This document shows, piece by piece, positions 8,068 to 12,628 of a stretch of DNA of 12,628 nt (position 1 is the first letter of the stretch; every line of letters begins with the position of its first letter). The notes below the pieces were generated by a model. It did not search any database and had not been told where the DNA came from. It saw only the letters and a program-made list of their open reading frames with translations. A program made the translations under genes and the position numbers. Source of the DNA: CAZYWA01 sp964650975 [NCBI: uncultured bacterium] (lineage in GTDB: Bacteria > JADJOY01); assembly GCA_964650975.1 (NCBI GenBank), contig CAZYWA010000203.1, forward strand, positions 1-12,628. The letters run 5' to 3'.

Positions 8068-9069
8068 ATGCACACCGGACGATCGACGCCCACGACGGTC
8101 GCGATCACCGGTGCCACCGGTTTCCTCGGCCGAGCACTCTGCCGCGACCTCGGCGCGCGCGGTTTCACGGTGCGGGCACTGGTGCGCCGCGACGTTTTGG
8201 TGCCCGACGCCCACGAGGTGCGAATCGCGCCGCTCGTCTCCGGCCCGCCGCTTCGCGATGCGCTCGCCGGTGCCTCCGTCGTCCTCCACTGCGCCGGCGG
8301 CGGACGCGCCGTCACGGCCGACGATTTCCGCCGCAACAACCTCGACACCACGCAAGCGATCCTGGGCGCCATCGAGGCCCTTCCCGCTCCGCCCGCCCAG
8401 CTCGTGCTCGTCTCCTCGATCGCGGCGGGCGGCCCAACCGGGAACGGCGCGGACGCGATCGAAGCAAGCCACTCGGGCGCCCGCTCGAGCTACGGCCTCC
8501 ACAAGTGGCTGGCCGAGCGCGCGTGCCTGGACCTGGGCCGCCGCGATCCGCGGATCCGCGTGACGATCGTGCGCGCCCCCGCCATCTACGGCCCGGGCGA
8601 CGATCGTCTGGCCCCACTGGTGCGCGCCGCGCGCCGCGGCTGGCTCGCGGCACCGGCTCCCGACGCACCGCTCTCGATGATCGACGTCGACGACTGCGCC
8701 GCCGCGATCGGCGGCGCGATCGAGTGTGACGGTGACGGCGCACGGCTCTACTGCGTCGAGGACGGCGAGCGCTGCTCGGCACGCCGCATGAGCGAGGCCC
8801 TGGCGCGGCATTTCGGCAGGCGCCTGCGCGTGGTGCGAATACCGGTGGCGGCGCTCCGCGCGGCCGCGATGGCCGGCGAGGCCCACGCGCGGCTCACCGG
8901 TCGCCCGGCCTTCCTCACCCGCGACAAGCTTCTCGACCTCACCGCACCTTCGTGGCTCTGCGATTCGAGCGCGCTTCGCACCGAGACCGGCTTTCGTCCC
9001 CGTCACACGTTCGAGTCGCGAGTGGCGTCGATCGTCGCGGCGCTCGCCGGCACCGAGGCGCGCCCATGA
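8068..9069 (+). CDS. NAD(P)-dependent epimerase/dehydratase (extended short-chain dehydrogenase)
   Basis: The 333-residue product is an extended SDR. It has an N-terminal nucleotide-binding TGATGFLG (GxxGxxG at 15-21), the LVSS strand with the catalytic Ser (116/117), and the active-site YGLHK (Tyr142, Lys146). Next come RAPAIYGPGDDR, the usual post-catalytic RPxxxYGPGD block, and SMIDVDDCAAAI, the usual V-x-D-x-A helix. Such enzymes oxidise, epimerise or dehydrate sugar nucleotides, sterols or similar alcohols; the substrate is not evident. No membrane segment is obvious. I see no good Shine-Dalgarno before the ATG at 8068, but the nucleotide-binding strand begins only 10 residues in, so the true start cannot be much later. 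The stop overlaps the CPBP gene start as ATGA. Confidence 0.9.
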   Translation: MHTGRSTPTTVAITGATGFLGRALCRDLGARGFTVRALVRRDVLVPDAHEVRIAPLVSGPPLRDALAGASVVLHCAGGGRAVTADDFRRNNLDTTQAILGAIEALPAPPAQLVLVSSIAAGGPTGNGADAIEASHSGARSSYGLHKWLAERACLDLGRRDPRIRVTIVRAPAIYGPGDDRLAPLVRAARRGWLAAPAPDAPLSMIDVDDCAAAIGGAIECDGDGARLYCVEDGERCSARRMSEALARHFGRRLRVVRIPVAALRAAAMAGEAHARLTGRPAFLTRDKLLDLTAPSWLCDSSALRTETGFRPRHTFESRVASIVAALAGTEARP

Positions 9070-9767
9070 CGCTCGATCCGACCACGCCCAGCGCCACAGT
9101 CACGGGTGGCTTGGTGCCGGGCGGCACGCTGGTCTTCCTGATCGGCGCCGCGTGCTCGCCGCGCCGCACGGTCGAGCGATTTCTCACGCCGCGATACTCG
9201 CGCGACGCCGTCGAGCTCGCGAGCGTCGCGGGTGCCAAGGTCGCGGCCGGCGTTTGGTTCGCGGCGACGAGCCTCGCAGCCCTCGCGTGGCTCCTGCCGT
9301 CGCGCGCCGCCGTCGGTTGGAGCGTCCACGTCACGGGTCGCGCGCTGGCCGTCTGGCCGCTCGCCGTGGCGATCGACCTCACGGCCGTGGCGCTCGCGGC
9401 GCGCTCACGGGCGATGCGCGAACGCTATCCGGAAGCGCGCCTCGCACGCTGGACCGGAACCGCGCGCGCCATCGACGCGGCCGCCTGGATCGCCTACCTC
9501 TACGGCTATGAGCTGCTCTTCCGCGGCGTACTGCTCTTTCCGCTCGCCGCCTCGCTACCGCGCGGTGCCGCCCTCGCGGTGCACACCGCGATCTGCGCGC
9601 TCGCGCACCTCGACAAACCGATCCTCGAGATCCTCGGCACCGTACCGATGGGCTTCGTGTTCGGCTGGCTCGCCCTCGAAACCGCCTCGGTGCTGCCTGG
9701 ATTTGTTCTCCACGTCGCGATCGCGATCACCACTGGTGTCCTCTGCTCGCGGTCCGCACCGCGATGA
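9066..9767 (+). CDS. CPBP-family intramembrane protease-like protein
   Basis: This 233-residue membrane protein has segments near 15-30, 55-77, 92-112, 140-160, 165-182, 190-205 and 208-228. The CPBP (Abi/Rce1-like) motifs are present in order: Glu149 and Arg153 in GYELLFRG (the EExxxR motif with Tyr for the first Glu), His181 in ALAHLDKP, then GFVFGWLALETASVLPGFVLH with His216. The family includes glutamate-type intramembrane endopeptidases. Whether this subgroup, with one Glu in motif 1, cleaves proteins is unproven. The ATG overlaps the epimerase stop, so the two are translationally coupled, but I know of no defined pathway that would join them. It converges on the protease gene with only 31 bases between stops, where I see no clear terminator. 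Confidence 0.85.
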   Translation: MTLDPTTPSATVTGGLVPGGTLVFLIGAACSPRRTVERFLTPRYSRDAVELASVAGAKVAAGVWFAATSLAALAWLLPSRAAVGWSVHVTGRALAVWPLAVAIDLTAVALAARSRAMRERYPEARLARWTGTARAIDAAAWIAYLYGYELLFRGVLLFPLAASLPRGAALAVHTAICALAHLDKPILEILGTVPMGFVFGWLALETASVLPGFVLHVAIAITTGVLCSRSAPR

Positions 9768-9798
9768 TCCGATCTCGGTGTTTTTCGCAGTTGGTGGG

Positions 9799-10806
9799 CT
9801 AGTGGATCCGTCCCGCGAGACCCGCTTCCGAGGCGCGGATCTTCAAGTGCCGGATCTGTTCGTCCCAGAACGTGATCGCATCGTCGAGCGCGCCCAGGAC
9901 TTCGCGAGCCTCCATCCGCTTGCCGTTCGTGCCGATGATGTGGGCGGCGGATCCCGAAAGATCTGCTTTCGCAAGGTCGCGGAGGCGCACCATCGAGTCG
10001 CGGGTCCTGGACAGGCTCGCGTAGCGCGACCGCCACCACGCCTCTGGGTGACCGCCATAGAAGCCCGGGCGGGGAGTGGTGTCGAGCGCCGAAAGGGTCA
10101 GCGTCTGAGCGACCGGGTCGAAGGCGTAGTTGAACTCGCTCAGGAAATCGACACCGAGCAACCCAGGCCCGTCCAGGAACGGATTGACCACGACGGGCAT
10201 GTTCTCGACTTGCGCGCTGGAAACGGAGACCGAGCGAGCTCGCACGACGGGCAGCACCACTTCACCGGACGCGGTCTGGAAGACGCCGAACGCCACGGGC
10301 CTGCTGCCGACGCCCATCCGCTTCGCCGTCTCGACGCTGATGTTCGTCATGCTGGCGCCCGTGTCGACCACCATCCGCTGGGTAATGAGGTCGAAGACCG
10401 CATCGGTGACGACCTGGTCGCTCTTTGAATCGTCGGACCGGATCACGATCGGCGCGGGCCTCGCCGCGGCCTTCGGTTCGTCGGACACGCCACCGGCCGG
10501 TGCCGACAACGCTGCGCCGCTCGCCTCGCTTGCGGGCGCCGCCGTCGGATCGCCGGGGCCCTCCGGATTTGCCGAGGCGTCCTTCTTCGTGGGCGCCGAG
10601 CCGTCGAGGCGACGCGCCGAATCGCGAAAGCGGGGCGGGATCTGACTCGATTCGGAGACGATGTGAAAGGCTCCGGTCTCGTCGCGGTAGCCGTAGGTGT
10701 CGGCGCGGACCGGTTCCGCTCCGAGCGCGATCGCGAGGACCGCCGCGGCGATCGAGAAAGCGCAGTGAGTCGGGTGCGCCCGGCCGGAAGTGGACGCGAC
10801 GTTCAC
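9799..10806 (-). CDS. Exported retropepsin-like aspartyl protease with DUF4124-like N-terminus
   Basis: The 335-residue product starts at GTG. Residues 1-35 look like a Sec signal peptide (hydrophobic AFSIAAAVLAIALGA, likely cut after PVRA). Next comes a DUF4124-like stretch, TYGYRDETGAFHIV...IPPRFR (37-61), and a low-complexity Ala/Pro/Gly/Ser linker (about 68-118). A retropepsin-type domain follows, with catalytic VVDTGAS (148-152) and the second hydrophobic-Gly signature GLLGVDFL (215-222). The C-terminal part (about 250-335) is a charged helical tail. Single-domain proteases of this type work as homodimers with one Asp from each chain, here probably in the periplasm or cell envelope; the target is unknown. 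The Shine-Dalgarno is weak, so a slightly different start is possible, but the signal peptide argues for a start near here. It lies 198 bases downstream of the nucleotidyltransferase gene. Confidence 0.85.
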   Translation of the reverse strand: MNVASTSGRAHPTHCAFSIAAAVLAIALGAEPVRADTYGYRDETGAFHIVSESSQIPPRFRDSARRLDGSAPTKKDASANPEGPGDPTAAPASEASGAALSAPAGGVSDEPKAAARPAPIVIRSDDSKSDQVVTDAVFDLITQRMVVDTGASMTNISVETAKRMGVGSRPVAFGVFQTASGEVVLPVVRARSVSVSSAQVENMPVVVNPFLDGPGLLGVDFLSEFNYAFDPVAQTLTLSALDTTPRPGFYGGHPEAWWRSRYASLSRTRDSMVRLRDLAKADLSGSAAHIIGTNGKRMEAREVLGALDDAITFWDEQIRHLKIRASEAGLAGRIH

Positions 10807-10862
10807 GGGGCACCGATCAGGATGCCGCGACCGCCGGGAGCCCGGCCGCGCCCGCGACGCTC

Positions 10863-10879
10863 GCCGGCAAGGAGCCGGC
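10863..10879 (-). other. Perfect 6-bp hairpin upstream of the aspartyl protease gene
   Basis: GCCGGC, a 5-base loop, GCCGGC. It lies about 57 bases upstream of the protease start and would be in its leader if transcription starts upstream. On the minus strand the loop reads TCCTT. It has no U-tract, so it is not a standard terminator. Such short GC stems are common by chance at this base composition. Confidence 0.25.
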
Positions 10880-11004
10880 CCGTTCGGACTAAAGGATCCA
10901 CGGGATACCCCTCAAGTCGGTCAAAGATATCTCGGAACGGCGACGCCGGGATAGTTTCGGCCTGGTCGTTGGTACTGGGGATCCGCGAACGAGGGAGCGA
11001 GCGT

Positions 11005-11865
<861 letters not shown>

Positions 11866-12351
11866 GAGATCCTCGTTGACAAGGCGGCCGACAGTTTGCT
11901 CGCTTGTGAGCCGACATACTGCTGACTTTCAGCCCAGCAAATATCTGACAATCCGATCGACGGTCCAAGCGGCTTTCGGCTTGAAACAGGGACGAGACGC
12001 GCAGCAGACGCGCCGCTACGGTTCGAATGGCCTGAAGAGGCACGCGATCGGCATCCGGCGCCGAGGGAGTGGCGCCATCCAGACGAGTTGGTGCGACTCG
12101 GGTCGCGATCGACTCGCCCGGCCTTCCTCGGAAGCGTGCCGGCGTGAGTGGCGCGGCGCCGCGGCCGGATCGCGTTTCCTCGGCCGGCCTCCACAAATTT
12201 TGCTGACGGGCGCATCACCGCAAAGCCGCGTACGGACGGTTACTCCACTCGCCATCGGTCGATGACTTCGGAAGCGGCGGTTCGCCCTGAGAAGGTGTGG
12301 ACAAAATCGGATCAATGCCCGGAGCGCTTCCTCCAAAGCGATCTCGTGCTG
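11866..12351. other. Intergenic region with no supportable gene
   Basis: These 486 bases have open frames on both strands, but their translations are Arg/Pro/Ser-rich and match no family I recognise, as expected for shadow frames in GC-rich DNA. Short AT-richer islands occur around 11935-11955 and 12190-12200. I see no RNA gene. Confidence 0.5.
11913..11940 (-). promoter_or_regulatory. Candidate promoter of the nucleotidyltransferase gene with palindromic spacer
   Basis: On the minus strand TTGCTG (11940-11935) and TATGTC (11918-11913) are 16 bases apart, about 50 bases upstream of the ATG. The spacer holds a perfect inverted repeat GCTGA-CTT-TCAGC (11921-11933), which could be an operator. 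The boxes are weak and were found by eye. Confidence 0.2.
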
Positions 12352-12354
12352 TTT

Positions 12355-12382
12355 GGAGGGACGCGGTCCCTCGCGTCCGCAG
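12355..12382 (+). repeat. REP-like palindrome, plus arm of an inverted pair
   Basis: GGAGGG (12355-12360), stem ACGCG, loop GTCCCT (12366-12371), stem CGCGT, then CCGCAG. The head, loop and tail are the same as in the minus-strand copy at 12404-12431. The outer stem bases differ (AC/GT here, CT/AG there) but pairing is preserved. Confidence 0.8.
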
Positions 12383-12403
12383 CGTCTGAACCAAGATGAA
12401 CGC

Positions 12404-12431
12404 CTGCGGCTGCGAGGGACCGCAGCCCTCC
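12404..12431 (-). repeat. REP-like palindrome, minus arm of an inverted pair
   Basis: On the minus strand from 12431: GGAGGG, stem CTGCG, loop GTCCCT, stem CGCAG, then CCGCAG. It forms an inverted pair with 12355-12382 across a 21-base spacer, with the GGAGGG heads on the outside. This is the geometry of REP doublets (REPINs / bacterial interspersed mosaic-like elements). Confidence 0.8.
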
Positions 12432-12433
12432 GA

Positions 12434-12628
12434 CTAACGCTCGAGCGATTTCCCGCCAGGCATGCCGCTCATCCAAGCGGCTGAATTTCTTTCGTCTACA
12501 TCCTTTGAGAGAGCGCCGCAGGATGGCAGCGGCGTAAGCAGCGTGAGCGGCGACGTCGAGCGCGCGCTCGGTGCCTAACCCGATCCATTCATGAGATCGG
12601 AGTTTTGGTGGGTGTGGCACCGGTCGGA
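12434..12628. other. Right-edge region with no supportable gene
   Basis: These 195 bases are somewhat less GC-rich than the coding part (for example 12480-12510). Open frames exist on both strands, but one runs through the REP-like pair and none shows a recognisable domain. A gene might enter from beyond 12628 on the minus strand and end within the last 60 bases, but that cannot be judged. Confidence 0.4.
12580..12606 (+). terminator. Possible weak rho-independent terminator
   Basis: CCGATC (12580-12585), a 9-base loop, GATCGG (12595-12600), then AGTTTT. The stem is only 6 bp and the T-run is 4, and I see no plus-strand gene just upstream, so this is a low-confidence call. Confidence 0.25.

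Noticed and set aside
9768-9798. Bidirectional terminator between the convergent CPBP and protease genes
   Set aside because: The 31-base gap has a short T-run (TGTTTTTC) but no convincing stem before it.
12312-12620. A 102-codon minus-strand open frame at the right end
   Set aside because: It runs straight through the inverted REP-like pair and has no recognisable family, so it is most likely not a gene.
11866-12628. CRISPR array, tRNA, attachment site or insertion sequence in the gene-poor right end
   Set aside because: No regularly spaced repeats, no cloverleaf, no transposase motif and no flanking duplication could be seen; only the REP-like pair stands out.

Overview
The window is a GC-rich stretch (I estimate close to 70% G+C, by eye) of densely packed bacterial chromosome. 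The presence of a DUF4124-like N-terminus on an exported protein, a B12-dependent heterodimeric methylmalonyl-CoA mutase with its MeaB chaperone, and very GC-rich codon use suggest a Gram-negative, Deltaproteobacteria/Myxococcota-like or related uncultured lineage. This taxonomic guess is weak.

Left edge (1-930): the 5' part of a class I SAM-dependent methyltransferase, transcribed leftward and cut by the window edge, followed by a divergent promoter region. Centre-left (931-7874): one tightly packed rightward operon, mutA - mutB - meaB - DUF1990/UPF0548 gene - yndJ-like gene. The junctions are ATGA, ATGA, a 3-nt gap and GTGA, so the five genes are almost certainly co-transcribed. MutA/MutB interconvert (R)-methylmalonyl-CoA and succinyl-CoA using adenosylcobalamin. 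MeaB is the GTPase that protects and reloads the mutase. The last two genes are poorly understood families whose link to the mutase is not explained. The yndJ-like gene looks frameshifted by one base near its 3' end.

Centre-right (7875-9767): a REP-like palindrome cluster, then an overlapping pair coding for an extended short-chain dehydrogenase (NAD-dependent epimerase type) and a CPBP-family membrane protein. Right (9799-11865): two leftward genes converging on this pair, an exported retropepsin-type aspartyl protease with a DUF4124-like N-terminus and a polymerase-beta-type nucleotidyltransferase. The final 760 bases hold no gene I can support. They do hold a clear inverted pair of REP-like palindromes (REPIN-like).

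I see no new multi-gene defence or mobile system. The most interesting items are the REP-like family, in which three well-preserved copies keep an identical loop while their stems change by compensatory substitutions; the probable one-base frameshift in the yndJ-like gene; and the tight coupling of the DUF1990 and yndJ-like genes to the methylmalonyl-CoA mutase operon.
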